Origin: VAXT01 sp963794605
GTDB taxonomy: Bacteria > Actinomycetota > Thermoleophilia > Gaiellales > Gaiellaceae
NCBI GenBank assembly: GCA_963794605.1
Contig: CAWCEN010000002.1
Span: 1,454,043 to 1,518,042 of the forward strand
Reading direction: 5' to 3'
DNA length: 64,000 bases
Part shown: positions 6,219 to 14,679 of the stretch, in pieces
Layout: every line of letters starts with the position of its first letter
How positions within the stretch are numbered: position 1 is the first letter of the stretch
Translations under genes and position numbers: made by a program
The notes under the pieces: model-generated
Databases searched by the model: none
Seen by the model: only the letters and a program-made list of their open reading frames with translations
Told to the model about the DNA's origin: nothing

Positions 6219-8267
6219 ATCGCACCGACGGCGTTTTCCGAGACCTCCGAGCCGCAGGCGTGGCCCCGCCCGCGCGGCTTTCCGCGGCCAGAACGGCTTT
6301 CGCGCAGCGTCGACGCGCTTTCCGGTGTCGGTCCCGCGGTCACGAAGCGGCTGGGCAAGCTCGGCCTGCACACGATCGCCGACCTGCTCGAACACCGCCC
6401 GCACCGGTACGAGGCCGCCGCCGAAGAAGTGCGGATCGCGGACCTCCTGGCCGGCGAACACGAGGTCGCGATCTCCGGCGAGGTCGTCCGGACGACCATT
6501 CGCCGGCCGCGGAGGCGGCTCGCGATCGTCCAGTCGCGGATCGCCGACGAGAGCGGCCAGATCACGGCCGTCTGGTTCAACCAGGCGTGGCTCGCCGACA
6601 AGCTCAAGCCGGGCACGCACGTCCGGCTCCGCGGGCACCTTCGGCGCAACGAGTTCAACGTCCGCTCGTACGACCTGAACGGCGCCTCGGCGACAGCCGA
6701 CTTCGCGCCCGTCTATCCCGCGACCGAGGACCTCACGGTCAAGAAGCTGCGCGAGGTGATCGGACGCGCGCTGCCCCAAACACGCGATTTCCCGGATCCG
6801 GTGCCGGCCGGGGTCGCCGACGACATGCCCATTCGCGCCGACGCCCTGACCGCGCTGCACGTGCCCCGCACCCCAGAGGACGCCGAGCTCGGCCGCAGGA
6901 GGCTCGCGTTCGAGGAGCTGCTCGTGCTCCAGGTCGGCCTCGCCCGCAGGCGCCGGGGGCGCGAGCGCGAGGAGGCTCCAGCGCTGGGCGAGCCGGGCGA
7001 GCTGACCGTCCGCTACCGCGATCTGCTCCCGTTCACGCTGACCTCCCACCAGGAGCGGGCCATCGAGGAGATCGACGCCGACCTCTCGCGCTCGATGCCG
7101 ATGGAGCGCCTGCTGCAGGGCGAGGTCGGCTCCGGCAAGACGGTCGTCGCGCTCTACGCGTTGCTGCGGGCAGTCGAGTCGAGTCGGAAGGGCGCGCTCA
7201 TGGCCCCGACCGAGACGCTCGCCGAGCAGCATTTCCTCACCCTCGAGGAGCCGTGCCGCGAGCTCGGCGTCGAGGTGGCGCTTCTCACGCGCTCGGTCAA
7301 GGACGACCCGGGGTCGGCGCAGATACTCGTCGGCACGCACGCGCTGATCCAGGAAGGAGTCGACCTGAGCGAAGTCGCAGTCGCGGTCGTCGACGAGCAA
7401 CATCGGTTTGGGGTCGAGCAGCGCCGCGCCATCACCGGAGGCCGCACGCCCCATGTCCTGCACATGACCGCGACGCCGATCCCGCGCACGCTCGCGCTGA
7501 CCGTCTACGGGGATCTCCAGGTGAGCGAGATCGCGAAGCCGCCCGCGAACCGCAAACCGGTCAAGACTGCGTGGGTCACGGAGGACCGCTCGAGCGAAGC
7601 GTATCGGCGGCTCCGCAAGCACCTCGACGACGGCAGGCAGGCGTACGTCGTTTGCCCGCTCATCGAGGAGTCGGAGACGAGCGTCGCCCGGGCGGCTGAA
7701 CGCGAGGCGGAGCGGCTGCGCAAGGGCGAGCTGAAGGGTTACCGCGTCGGCCTGATGCACGGGCGCCTGCGACCAGCCGACCGCCGTGAGCTGATGGCGC
7801 AGTTCAAGGCGCGGGAGCTCGACGTGCTCGTGGCGACGACCGTGATCGAGGTCGGCGTCGACGTCCCGAACGCGACGATCATGATCGTCCAGGAGGCTGA
7901 TCGCTTCGGGCTCGCGCAGCTGCACCAGCTCCGCGGGCGCGTCGGTCGCGGAATCGAGCAGTCGTACTGCCTGCTGGTGTCGCGCGCGAAGGAAGAGCTG
8001 ACCGAGTCCGCGCTTGCACGGCTCGAGGCGCTCGTTGCGTCGACCGACGGCTTCGAGCTCGCCGAGAAGGACCTCGAGATCCGCGGCGAGGGGCAGCTCC
8101 TGGGCTCGCGGCAGGCCGGCTTGTCGGACCTCCGGTTCACGCGCCTGCGCTCGGATCGAAAGCTGCTCGAGCGGGCGCGCGAGGTCGCGGACACGCTCGT
8201 CGACTACGAGGGGCCGCTGAACGACGAGGTCGACCGCATCTTCGCGGGCCAGGACGTGCAGGCCTGA
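6219..8267 (+). CDS. recG: ATP-dependent DNA helicase RecG, apparent ATC start
   Basis: 682 aa if started at ATC 6219. The wedge domain is visible from the start (VDALSGVGPAVTKRLGKLGL). It is followed by the OB-like region, Walker A GEVGSGKT, the DEQH box (VVDEQHRFGVEQR), motif III (MTATPIPRTLAL), and the C-terminal helicase domain with QLRGRVGRG. RecG remodels stalled replication forks and branched DNA. Between the in-frame stop 6189-6191 and GTG 6429 there is no ATG, GTG or TTG. Starting at 6429 would delete about 70 residues of the conserved wedge. ATC 6219 sits where a leaderless transcript should begin. The stop TGA overlaps the next ATG. Confidence 0.93.
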   Translation: MAPTAFSETSEPQAWPRPRGFPRPERLSRSVDALSGVGPAVTKRLGKLGLHTIADLLEHRPHRYEAAAEEVRIADLLAGEHEVAISGEVVRTTIRRPRRRLAIVQSRIADESGQITAVWFNQAWLADKLKPGTHVRLRGHLRRNEFNVRSYDLNGASATADFAPVYPATEDLTVKKLREVIGRALPQTRDFPDPVPAGVADDMPIRADALTALHVPRTPEDAELGRRRLAFEELLVLQVGLARRRRGREREEAPALGEPGELTVRYRDLLPFTLTSHQERAIEEIDADLSRSMPMERLLQGEVGSGKTVVALYALLRAVESSRKGALMAPTETLAEQHFLTLEEPCRELGVEVALLTRSVKDDPGSAQILVGTHALIQEGVDLSEVAVAVVDEQHRFGVEQRRAITGGRTPHVLHMTATPIPRTLALTVYGDLQVSEIAKPPANRKPVKTAWVTEDRSSEAYRRLRKHLDDGRQAYVVCPLIEESETSVARAAEREAERLRKGELKGYRVGLMHGRLRPADRRELMAQFKARELDVLVATTVIEVGVDVPNATIMIVQEADRFGLAQLHQLRGRVGRGIEQSYCLLVSRAKEELTESALARLEALVASTDGFELAEKDLEIRGEGQLLGSRQAGLSDLRFTRLRSDRKLLERAREVADTLVDYEGPLNDEVDRIFAGQDVQA

Positions 8268-8575
8268 TGTCCTCGCGTGATTGGTTGACCGCGGTCGTGG
8301 TCGGCCTGATCCTCAGCGCGCTTCTGTTGATCTACTTCCCGGTTGCGTTGGCAGCCTCGCTTGCCACGGGCGCGTTCGCGGCAATCCGGGAGCTGCGCTC
8401 GCTCTGGCCGGTCGTGGTCGGCCTCGTTGCGGGCCTGGCCGCAGTCGCGTCCGACCTTGTGGCCAACCGGGAGCTCGTCGGCTTCCACCTCGCCGTCACG
8501 TTCACGATGTGCGCGCTCGCGTGGTCGGCGTGGTCGATCACGGGACGTCTGATCCGTGCGGATAATCGCGGGTAG
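8267..8575 (+). CDS. Small integral membrane protein, unknown function
   Basis: 102 aa with about three hydrophobic segments (residues 7-35, 46-64 and 72-92) and a basic tail. The ATG shares a base with the recG stop (TGATG), so it is translationally coupled. Its own end overlaps the start of rsmD by 20 nt. I recognise no family. Position suggests it is simply carried in the recG-rsmD-coaD operon. Confidence 0.75.
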   Translation: MSSRDWLTAVVVGLILSALLLIYFPVALAASLATGAFAAIRELRSLWPVVVGLVAGLAAVASDLVANRELVGFHLAVTFTMCALAWSAWSITGRLIRADNRG

Positions 8576-9083
8576 CCGGAAAGGTGCGCGGATCTTCGCG
8601 CCCAGGGGCGAGACGCGTCCGACCGGAGACCGCGTCCGCGAGGCGGCGTTCAACCTGATCGGGTCCGTCGACGAGATGGCCGTGCTCGACCTTTTCGCCG
8701 GCTCCGGTGCGATGGGGCTCGAGGCGCTCTCCCGCGGGGCCGAGACGGCCGTTTTCGTCGAGTCCGACAGAGAGGCGCAGCGCGCAATCGAGCGCAACCT
8801 CGACAAGCTCGGGCTCACAGGCGCGCGGATCGTCAAGACCGACGCGAAGCGCGCGCTGGCGGCAGAAGCAGCCTCTGGCAGTCGCTACGATCTCGTCCTC
8901 GTCGACCCGCCCTACCGGATGTTCGACTCCCTTCAGCCGACACTTGCCGCGTACCTCCCTGCGCTCCTCGCCGAGGACGGCCTGGTCGTGGTCGAGACGG
9001 ACAAGCGTACGGAGCCCGAGCTGCCACTCACCGAGCGGACGAGCCGCACGTACGGCTCTGCGCGGCTCACACTGTTCGAATGA
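8556..9083 (+). CDS. rsmD: 16S rRNA (guanine(966)-N2)-methyltransferase RsmD
   Basis: 175 aa from GTG 8556 (MRIIAGSRKGARI). It has the SAM-binding motif LDLFAGSGAMGLEALSRGA and the catalytic motif VDPPYR typical of RsmD. The enzyme methylates G966 of 16S rRNA during 30S assembly. It overlaps the membrane-protein gene upstream and coaD downstream (ATGA overlap); the rsmD-coaD pairing is common in bacteria. Confidence 0.95.
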   Translation: MRIIAGSRKGARIFAPRGETRPTGDRVREAAFNLIGSVDEMAVLDLFAGSGAMGLEALSRGAETAVFVESDREAQRAIERNLDKLGLTGARIVKTDAKRALAAEAASGSRYDLVLVDPPYRMFDSLQPTLAAYLPALLAEDGLVVVETDKRTEPELPLTERTSRTYGSARLTLFE

Positions 9084-9610
9084 GGACCAACGATCTGCGC
9101 ACGGCGATCTGCCCGGGCAGCTACGACCCGGTCACGCTCGGCCACCTCGACATCATCCGCCGCGCCGCGGCGATCTTCGACCGTGTCGTCGTCGGCGTCG
9201 TCCGCGAGCCGAGCCACAAGCAGACGATGTTCTCGGTCGAGGAGCGGGTCGCCTTCCTCGAGGAAGCGCTGCGCGACCAGGACAACGTCGAGGTGGACGT
9301 CTTCTCGGAGCTCGTCGTCGAGTTCGCGAAGCGCTGGGGCGCGAGGACGATGGTGAAGGGCCTGCGCGTGATCTCTGACTTCGAGTGGGAGTTTCAGATG
9401 AACCACCTGAACCGCACGCTGGCGCCGGACGTGGAGACCGTGTACCTGATGTCGAACCCGCAGTACAGCTTCGTCTCCTCGAGCGGCGTCAAGGAAGTCG
9501 CGTCGTTCGGTGGCAACGTCGACGAGCTCGTGCCCGAGCCGGTCGCGCGACGCTTCAAGGAGATGTTCCCGGCCGGTAAGCCCGGCGCGCCCGTATCGCC
9601 TCAGGAATGA
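9080..9610 (+). CDS. coaD: Phosphopantetheine adenylyltransferase
   Basis: 176 aa. The nucleotidyltransferase signature GSYDPVTLGHLDIIRRAA is at the N-terminus, and a later segment NPQYSFVSSSGVKEVA is typical of CoaD. It transfers AMP from ATP to 4'-phosphopantetheine, the penultimate step of coenzyme A synthesis. The protein carries a slightly longer C-terminal tail than the ~160-residue norm. The start overlaps the rsmD stop, and its own stop overlaps the next ATG. Confidence 0.97.
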   Translation: MRTNDLRTAICPGSYDPVTLGHLDIIRRAAAIFDRVVVGVVREPSHKQTMFSVEERVAFLEEALRDQDNVEVDVFSELVVEFAKRWGARTMVKGLRVISDFEWEFQMNHLNRTLAPDVETVYLMSNPQYSFVSSSGVKEVASFGGNVDELVPEPVARRFKEMFPAGKPGAPVSPQE

Positions 9611-10500
9611 GCCGCCGGCTCCGGATCATTGTCATCCTCGCCGGGCTCGTCGTCCTGGCGGCCGTCGCCGCCGCGATCGGCTTTGCATTCACGCGCGACG
9701 ACGGGCCCCACGAGCCACGCTACCCGGGTCGGATCGCGGTCCGGGCGGGCTGCGGGCTCCGGCACACGTTCTTCGACGGGACCGATCCGCAAAACATGTG
9801 CCTGACGAACGTGTTCGACACGGTCAGCGTCTCCCGGAACGGGGAAAAGCTCGCCCGGGACACGACCGGCGGCACGTCGATCACGGTCTCCGAGGCGGAC
9901 GCCTCGAACCCGGTCAGCACGCCGGTCCCGCTCGGGTCGAACGTTGCGCCGAGCCTCTCGCCCGACGGAAGGAAGATCGCGTTCCTCCACTCGGCGCGGA
10001 ACGACGGCAAGTACGACATCTGGGTCACCTCGACTACGGTCGCGGACAGCGAGCAGGAGACGAACACGCGCAACGTCTCCGACGTCGTCTGGTCACCGAC
10101 GAGCGACTGGCTTGCGTACGTCCAGAACTGGTCAGAGGACACGCTCGAAGGGCAGATCTCGCTCGTGCACCCGAACGGAGACGATCCGCACACGGTCATC
10201 CAGGGCGACGCGCCGGACTGGTCGCCGGACGGGAAGAGGCTCGTTTACGTCCACAACGGCTCGATCTGGACGGTCAACGCGGACGGTTCGGATGCGCGGC
10301 GCCTGATCCCGAACGCCCACTCGCCGGCGTGGTCGCGCGACGGCGAGATGATCGCCTTCATGCGCACGGACAAATGCGGCCGGAACATCTGCCCCGAGCA
10401 CGCGTACTACGCCTTCGCGAACGGTACCGATCCGCATCGGGTCGGTCCTGCGTACCTGAGCGAGCGCCAGATCGTGTGGTTGCCCGATCCCTTCGAATAG
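9607..10500 (+). CDS. Membrane-anchored TolB-like beta-propeller protein
   Basis: 297 aa. An N-terminal signal anchor (residues 5-28, hydrophobic) is followed by several WD40-like/PD40 repeats with SPDGRKIAFLHS, DWSPDGKRLVYVHNG and PAWSRDGEMIAFMR. This predicts an extracytoplasmic beta-propeller. Four cysteines occur in the exported part. There is no catalytic motif. It overlaps coaD by 4 nt. A second protein of the same general type is at 32165-33139. The role is unknown, probably binding or scaffolding at the cell surface. Confidence 0.85.
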   Translation: MSRRLRIIVILAGLVVLAAVAAAIGFAFTRDDGPHEPRYPGRIAVRAGCGLRHTFFDGTDPQNMCLTNVFDTVSVSRNGEKLARDTTGGTSITVSEADASNPVSTPVPLGSNVAPSLSPDGRKIAFLHSARNDGKYDIWVTSTTVADSEQETNTRNVSDVVWSPTSDWLAYVQNWSEDTLEGQISLVHPNGDDPHTVIQGDAPDWSPDGKRLVYVHNGSIWTVNADGSDARRLIPNAHSPAWSRDGEMIAFMRTDKCGRNICPEHAYYAFANGTDPHRVGPAYLSERQIVWLPDPFE

Positions 10501-10534
10501 CGGGTCTTCCGAGCCTAGGCATTAGACTGAGCCC

Positions 10535-11041
10535 ATGGACGTCCTCGTTCTGATCGACAAGCTCGACGACCTCGTTCACAACGCGAAGGCCGTTCCCCTG
10601 ACCGATCAGGTCCGGATCGATCGCGAGGAGATCTACGAGATCCTCGACCAGATGCGCGCCACCATCCCCGAGGAGATCAAGCAGGCGCGCTGGATCGTCA
10701 AGGAGCGCCAAGAGATGCTGGCCGAGGCCAAGCGGGAGTGTGACCGGCTGCTCGGCGAGGCGCGCGAGCAGGCGACCCGCGAGGCGTCCCAGACCGAGAT
10801 CGTCAAGCTCGCGGAGCGGCAGGCTCAGGACATCCTCGAGGACGCTCGGCGCCAGGCACGCGAGACGCGGCTCGAGATGGAGGACTGGGCCGACTCGATC
10901 CTGTCGACGCTCGAGGTCAATCTCGACAAGTTCCTCGGCGCGGTGAAGCGGGGCCGCGAGCGGCTGCACGAGCGCTCGCAGGAGACGGTGGTCGCCGGTG
11001 TCGGCGCCCCTGGCTCCGACAACGAAGAGCCGCCCTATTAA
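10535..11041 (+). CDS. SepIVA/DivIVA-like coiled-coil protein
   Basis: 168 aa, almost entirely alpha-helical coiled coil rich in E, R, Q and A. The N-terminus (DVLVLIDKLDDLVHNAKAVP) is characteristic of the actinobacterial septum-site protein family represented by mycobacterial SepIVA. The context matches too: in mycobacteria this gene neighbours DUF177 and rnc, and here DUF177 is next and rnc is nearby. It probably organises division or cell-envelope growth at septum or poles. A TAGACT box (10523-10528) ends 6 nt before ATG 10535, so the mRNA is leaderless. Confidence 0.85.
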   Translation: MDVLVLIDKLDDLVHNAKAVPLTDQVRIDREEIYEILDQMRATIPEEIKQARWIVKERQEMLAEAKRECDRLLGEAREQATREASQTEIVKLAERQAQDILEDARRQARETRLEMEDWADSILSTLEVNLDKFLGAVKRGRERLHERSQETVVAGVGAPGSDNEEPPY

Positions 11042-11117
11042 GTGAGTGGCCATAGGAGCGGCCGCGGTCGGCTTCGCCTCCGCTTCGAGAACGAGGTCCG
11101 GCGCTAACCTCCTTGGC

Positions 11118-11624
11118 ATGACCAGCTTCAGCTTGCGCTCACTGCGGCTGAGGCCGGGCGAGGAGCACCGCGAGCCGAAGGAGATCGAGCTCGAGCCGAT
11201 TTCGCTCGGCGGTCAGCGCTACCTGCCTGTGCCCGCCAAGGTGCCTTCCGAGCTCGTAGTCAGCCGTGCGCAGTCGGGCACGGTCTTCGAGCTGCGCTAC
11301 AAGACCCGCCTGCACGGCCCCTGTTACCGCTGCCTGGCGGATGCCGTCGTCGACATCGACGCCTCGGCGCGCGAGTACCAGGCAACCGATCCCGAGTCGG
11401 ACGAGCTGAGCACGCCGTACGTCGAGGACGACCGGCTCGACCTGACGGCCTGGGCCCGCGACGCGCTCGTACTTGAGCTGCCGGACAAGATCCTCTGCCG
11501 CATCGACTGCGCGGGGCTCTGCCCGGTGTGCGGCCGTGACCTGAACAACGATCCGCACGGCCACGACGACGAGGAGCTCGACTCGCGCTGGGCCGCGCTC
11601 AGCGAGCTGCGAGACAAGCTCTAG
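11118..11624 (+). CDS. DUF177 (YceD-like) protein
   Basis: 168 aa from ATG 11118, which follows TAACCT (11105-11110) by 7 nt. It has the DUF177 layout: CYRC at about residue 70, and a C-terminal cysteine cluster CRIDCAGLCPVCGRDLN that looks metal-binding. The family is linked with 23S rRNA accumulation and is usually found immediately before rpmF, as here apart from the two-component insert. A GTG at 11046 would add 24 unconserved residues and is unlikely. Confidence 0.9.
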   Translation: MTSFSLRSLRLRPGEEHREPKEIELEPISLGGQRYLPVPAKVPSELVVSRAQSGTVFELRYKTRLHGPCYRCLADAVVDIDASAREYQATDPESDELSTPYVEDDRLDLTAWARDALVLELPDKILCRIDCAGLCPVCGRDLNNDPHGHDDEELDSRWAALSELRDKL

Positions 11625-11629
11625 AACTT

Positions 11630-11947
11630 TTAGTCGTCGTCGCCGCGGCGGCCGCGCCCGCGGCCGGAGCCGCCGCCTGAGCCGCCGTGGTCGTCGCCCG
11701 GCTCGACGGTCGTGCTCGGAGGAGGAGGCGGAGGAGGCGGAGGAGGAGGCACGACGCGCTTGCGCTTCGGCGCCGGTGTCTTCGTCGTCTTCGTGGGCGT
11801 GGGGGCGAGCGAGCCCGGCGGCGTCTTGAGCTTCGTCACCGGCAGCCCGACCTGATCGCGCGAGACCACGTAGGCGGCATAGCCAAGCGACGCGGCTCCG
11901 AAGAGGCCGGCGATGGCGACCGCGAGCACTGTGAGCGTCGTTCGCAT
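11630..11947 (-). CDS. Small membrane-anchored proline-rich protein
   Basis: 105 aa. A single N-terminal hydrophobic segment (about residues 3-28) is followed by a Lys/Thr/Pro linker, a run of 11 prolines (about 67-77), and a Gly/Arg/Asp tail. It looks like a signal-anchored extracytoplasmic stalk. It lies 11 nt downstream of the histidine kinase on the same strand and is presumably the last gene of that operon. It may be an envelope sensor accessory or a wall-associated protein; I know no homologue of defined function. Confidence 0.7.
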   Translation of the reverse strand: MRTTLTVLAVAIAGLFGAASLGYAAYVVSRDQVGLPVTKLKTPPGSLAPTPTKTTKTPAPKRKRVVPPPPPPPPPPPSTTVEPGDDHGGSGGGSGRGRGRRGDDD

Positions 11948-11958
11948 CTGGAGCCAGT

Positions 11959-13377
11959 CTAGGAGCGGGCGCCTATTGGTTCGCCCAGCTCAGGGTTAGG
12001 AGTTGGTAAAGCATCGCCGGCGGGCAGCCGGATCTCGGCGCGTGTGCCGCCTTCCGGCCTCGCGTTGAGGCTCGCCTCCCCGCCCCAGCGCTGCGCGAGC
12101 GTCTGGACGATCGCGAGCCCCAGGCCGGTGCCCGAGGAGCTCTTGCCCGCACTCCCGCGCCTGAAGCGCTCGAACACGGCCCTCTCCTCGCCGGGCGCGA
12201 TCCCGGGGCCGTCGTCGAGGACCGCGAGGTAGGCGTCCGCGCCCTCGCGGCCGAACTCGATCGTGACCGAGCTCCCTTCCGGTGAGTAGTGGAGCGCGTT
12301 CTCGATCAGGTTGTCGAGGATGATCGCGAGGTCGTCCTCGACCGCGAGCACGACCACGTCCTCGCCGGCCTCGAGGAGGAGCCGCTGGCCGAGCTGCTCG
12401 GACCGGGCCTCCCAGCGCTCGTGCGCGTGCTTCGAGGCGAGGCCGAGCGAGACGAGCCTGCCCGTGACGCGGGTCTGTCCCTCACGGGCGAGCATGAGCA
12501 GCGTGTTCAGCAGGCGCGCCAGCCGGTCGACCTCCTGCTCGGCCGCGGTGAGCTCGCGCTCGAGCTCTGGGCTGTCGGCTTTCGCGGCTGCGGATTCGAG
12601 GCGCAGCCGTAGACCGGTCAGCGGAGTCCGCAGCTGGTGCGAGGCGTTCGAGACGAACTCGCGCTGGGCCGCGAGGACGGTGCCGATGCGCTCCGTCATG
12701 TCGTTGAAGGCGATCGTCACCTCGCGCTGCTCGGTCGCCCCCGTCACCTCCGCCCGCGCCTCGAGGTCGCCCTCCTCGACCCGCCGGGCGGTCGCGGCGA
12801 GCTTGCGCAGCGGTCGTGAGAGCGAGTCTGCGAGGAACCATGCGAGCACGAGCCCGAGGCCGAGCGCTGCGGCACCGATCGCGGCGAATGCGAGCACGCT
12901 GCGGCGAACGCGGTCGTGCACCGCTCCCATGCTCTGGGTGACGCGGACGGCCCCGGCCACTCGCCCCGCGTCGGTCACCGGAACGGCGCTGTACAGGATG
13001 TCTTCGCCGAGCGTGTCGCTGTGGCGCGTGCCCTGCGCGGTCCGACCGGTGAGCGCGATCCGGATCTCGGGCCGGCTCGCGAACGACCTCCGCGGGCTCC
13101 CGGCCGAGTCTGCACGCAACATGCCGGTCGAGTCGACGACGATCACACGTGCGCCGAGCTGGGACGCTGCCTGGTCCGCGATCCTCCGGAGCTGCGCCGG
13201 GTGGTTCATCGAGCCCGACGCCTGCGCGGCGACGATGTGCGCCTGGCCCGCGGCGTCGTTCCGAACCTCCGCGTCGACGCGGCTCCTGAGGTTCAGCGCC
13301 AGCGGGACCTCGAGCGCGATCACGATCAGCAGGAAGCCGTATGCAAAGGCCAGGAGCAGCCTGAGCCGAAGGCTCAC
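11959..13377 (-). CDS. Sensor histidine kinase (HAMP-HisKA-HATPase)
   Basis: 472 aa. Two transmembrane helices (about residues 7-30 and 160-185) enclose an extracytoplasmic sensor region. HAMP follows (about 185-240), then HisKA with the phospho-acceptor His in NASHQLRTPLTGL, and a complete HATPase domain: N-box LDNLIENALHYSP, G1 DDGPGIAPGEE, G2 GTGLGLAIVQ. All catalytic motifs are intact, unlike the kinase at 1097. The gene overlaps its response regulator by 4 nt (start 13377, regulator stop 13374). Confidence 0.95.
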   Translation of the reverse strand: MSLRLRLLLAFAYGFLLIVIALEVPLALNLRSRVDAEVRNDAAGQAHIVAAQASGSMNHPAQLRRIADQAASQLGARVIVVDSTGMLRADSAGSPRRSFASRPEIRIALTGRTAQGTRHSDTLGEDILYSAVPVTDAGRVAGAVRVTQSMGAVHDRVRRSVLAFAAIGAAALGLGLVLAWFLADSLSRPLRKLAATARRVEEGDLEARAEVTGATEQREVTIAFNDMTERIGTVLAAQREFVSNASHQLRTPLTGLRLRLESAAAKADSPELERELTAAEQEVDRLARLLNTLLMLAREGQTRVTGRLVSLGLASKHAHERWEARSEQLGQRLLLEAGEDVVVLAVEDDLAIILDNLIENALHYSPEGSSVTIEFGREGADAYLAVLDDGPGIAPGEERAVFERFRRGSAGKSSSGTGLGLAIVQTLAQRWGGEASLNARPEGGTRAEIRLPAGDALPTPNPELGEPIGARS

Positions 13378-14078
13378 AGCTCGTCGGGCGAGGTGAAGCG
13401 GAAGCCGACCCCGCGAACGGTGTGCAGGAACCGCGGCTCGCTCGAGTCGTCGCCCAGCTTGCGCCGCAGACCGCTGACGTGGACGTCGAGCGTCTTCGTC
13501 GAGCCGAACCAGTTCGTGTCCCAGACGTCCTCGAGCGCCTGCTCGCGCGTCACGACGGAGCCGGCGTTCTGCATCAGGAGCTGGAGGAGCTCGAACTCCT
13601 TCCGGCTCAGCTCGAGCACCTGGCCGTCCTTCGTGGCCTCGCGCTTGGCCGGGTCGAGGCGGAGCTCACCGATCACGATCGGCTTGGCCTCGTCGCGGCC
13701 CGGAGACGACTCGGTGCGCCGGAGCACGGCGCGGATGCGCGCGACCACTTCCCGTGCGCTGAACGGCTTGACCACGTAGTCGTCCGCGCCGAGCTCGAGC
13801 CCGACGATCCGGTCCGCCTCCTCGCCGCGGGCGGTCAGCATGATGATCGGCACCTGGGAGCGCTGCCGGAGCTCGCGGCAGACGTCGAGGCCGGACCCAT
13901 CCGGGAGCATCACATCGAGGAGGACGAGGTCGGGCTCGAGCCGCAAGGCGAGCCGGAGCGACTCGGCGACCGTGCCGGCGACCTTCGTCTCGAAGCCCTC
14001 GCGGGCGATCGCCTCCGCGAGCGGTTCGGCGATCGACGGCTCGTCCTCGACGAGCAGAACCGTGCGTTTGCGCTGCAC
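13374..14078 (-). CDS. OmpR/PhoB-family response regulator
   Basis: 234 aa from GTG 14078. The receiver domain begins RTVLLVEDEPSIAE, with the phospho-acceptor Asp in LVLLDVMLPDGSG and the conserved Lys in VVKPFSARE. A C-terminal winged-helix domain ends in LDVHVSGLRRKLGDD and the RGVGFRF wing. The partner kinase follows with a 4-nt overlap. A CAAAAT -10-like box lies 6 nt upstream of the chosen GTG; an alternative ATG at 14120 overlaps the inverted repeat at 14118-14147 and is less likely. The operon is flanked by two small exported proteins, which hints at envelope-stress sensing. Confidence 0.94.
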   Translation of the reverse strand: MQRKRTVLLVEDEPSIAEPLAEAIAREGFETKVAGTVAESLRLALRLEPDLVLLDVMLPDGSGLDVCRELRQRSQVPIIMLTARGEEADRIVGLELGADDYVVKPFSAREVVARIRAVLRRTESSPGRDEAKPIVIGELRLDPAKREATKDGQVLELSRKEFELLQLLMQNAGSVVTREQALEDVWDTNWFGSTKTLDVHVSGLRRKLGDDSSEPRFLHTVRGVGFRFTSPDEL

Positions 14079-14117
14079 GTCGGCATTTTGCCCGCTCCAC
14101 GGAAAAGCGAAGCGGCC

Positions 14118-14147
14118 CATTCTCGGCTGCAGGCGCAGCCGAGAATG
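14118..14147 (-). terminator. Strong inverted repeat between the secreted repeat protein and the response regulator
   Basis: A perfect 13-bp stem (arms 14118-14130 and 14135-14147) with a 4-nt loop lies between the stop of the 14200-14679 gene and the regulator GTG, all on the minus strand. A short T-rich stretch (CTTTTCC) follows about 15 nt later on that strand. It probably acts as an intrinsic terminator or processing hairpin that separates the two units. Confidence 0.6.
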
Positions 14148-14199
14148 TCGAGCCGCACCGCGGCGAGACCTTAAGGCGCTGGCCGCGGGTTGGAGAAGC

Positions 14200-14679
14200 T
14201 CAGTCGTCGCTTCCCCCGCCGTGGCCGGAGTTGCCTCCGCCGTGGCCGGAGCTTCCGCCATCGTCGCCGGACTCACCGCTGCCGCCATGGCCGCGGTTCT
14301 GCCGATGATGGCCGTTGTCGTCGACGCCGTCGTCCGCGCCTCGATCGTCCACGCCCGCACCGACGCCCGTGCAGCGCGGATCGTTCGCGTGCTCGGCCTC
14401 GTCACATGGGCCGCTGATGTCCTCGACACCCTGATCGTCGTCTACTCGAGGCGCGGCGCCGGTACCCGTGCACCGCGGATCGTTCGCATGCTCTGCCTCG
14501 TCGCACGGCCCGCTCACGTCCTCGGCGCCCTGAGCATCGTCGCCGGTCGTAGTCGTGGTCGCGAGGGTCGGCGTCTCGATCGTCGGCGTGTCGCTGCTCG
14601 AGCCGCTCGTGAGCGTTCCAGCGGTCGCGACACCGGCGAAAACGAGAATTGCGCTGATGATGATCGCTGCCTTCGTCAA
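14200..14679 (-). CDS. Exported low-complexity protein with an internal cysteine repeat
   Basis: 159 aa from TTG 14679, chosen because an AAGGAG Shine-Dalgarno sits exactly 8 nt upstream (14688-14693). The N-terminus (TKAAIIISAILVFAGVATAG) is a classic signal peptide. A Thr-rich stretch follows, then two near-identical units built on SGPCDEAEHANDPRCTG, each with two Cys that could form a disulfide, then a His/Gly/Asp-rich tail that might bind metal. No known domain. It sits upstream of the OmpR-type system and faces the same way. Confidence 0.75.
   Translation of the reverse strand: MTKAAIIISAILVFAGVATAGTLTSGSSSDTPTIETPTLATTTTTGDDAQGAEDVSGPCDEAEHANDPRCTGTGAAPRVDDDQGVEDISGPCDEAEHANDPRCTGVGAGVDDRGADDGVDDNGHHRQNRGHGGSGESGDDGGSSGHGGGNSGHGGGSDD

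Noticed and set aside
5550..7925. A 791-codon open frame on the minus strand opposite corC/recG
   Set aside because: It lies antisense to two well-supported genes, has charge-patterned low-complexity sequence (R/D/E runs) and no domain; it is a typical GC-rich shadow frame.
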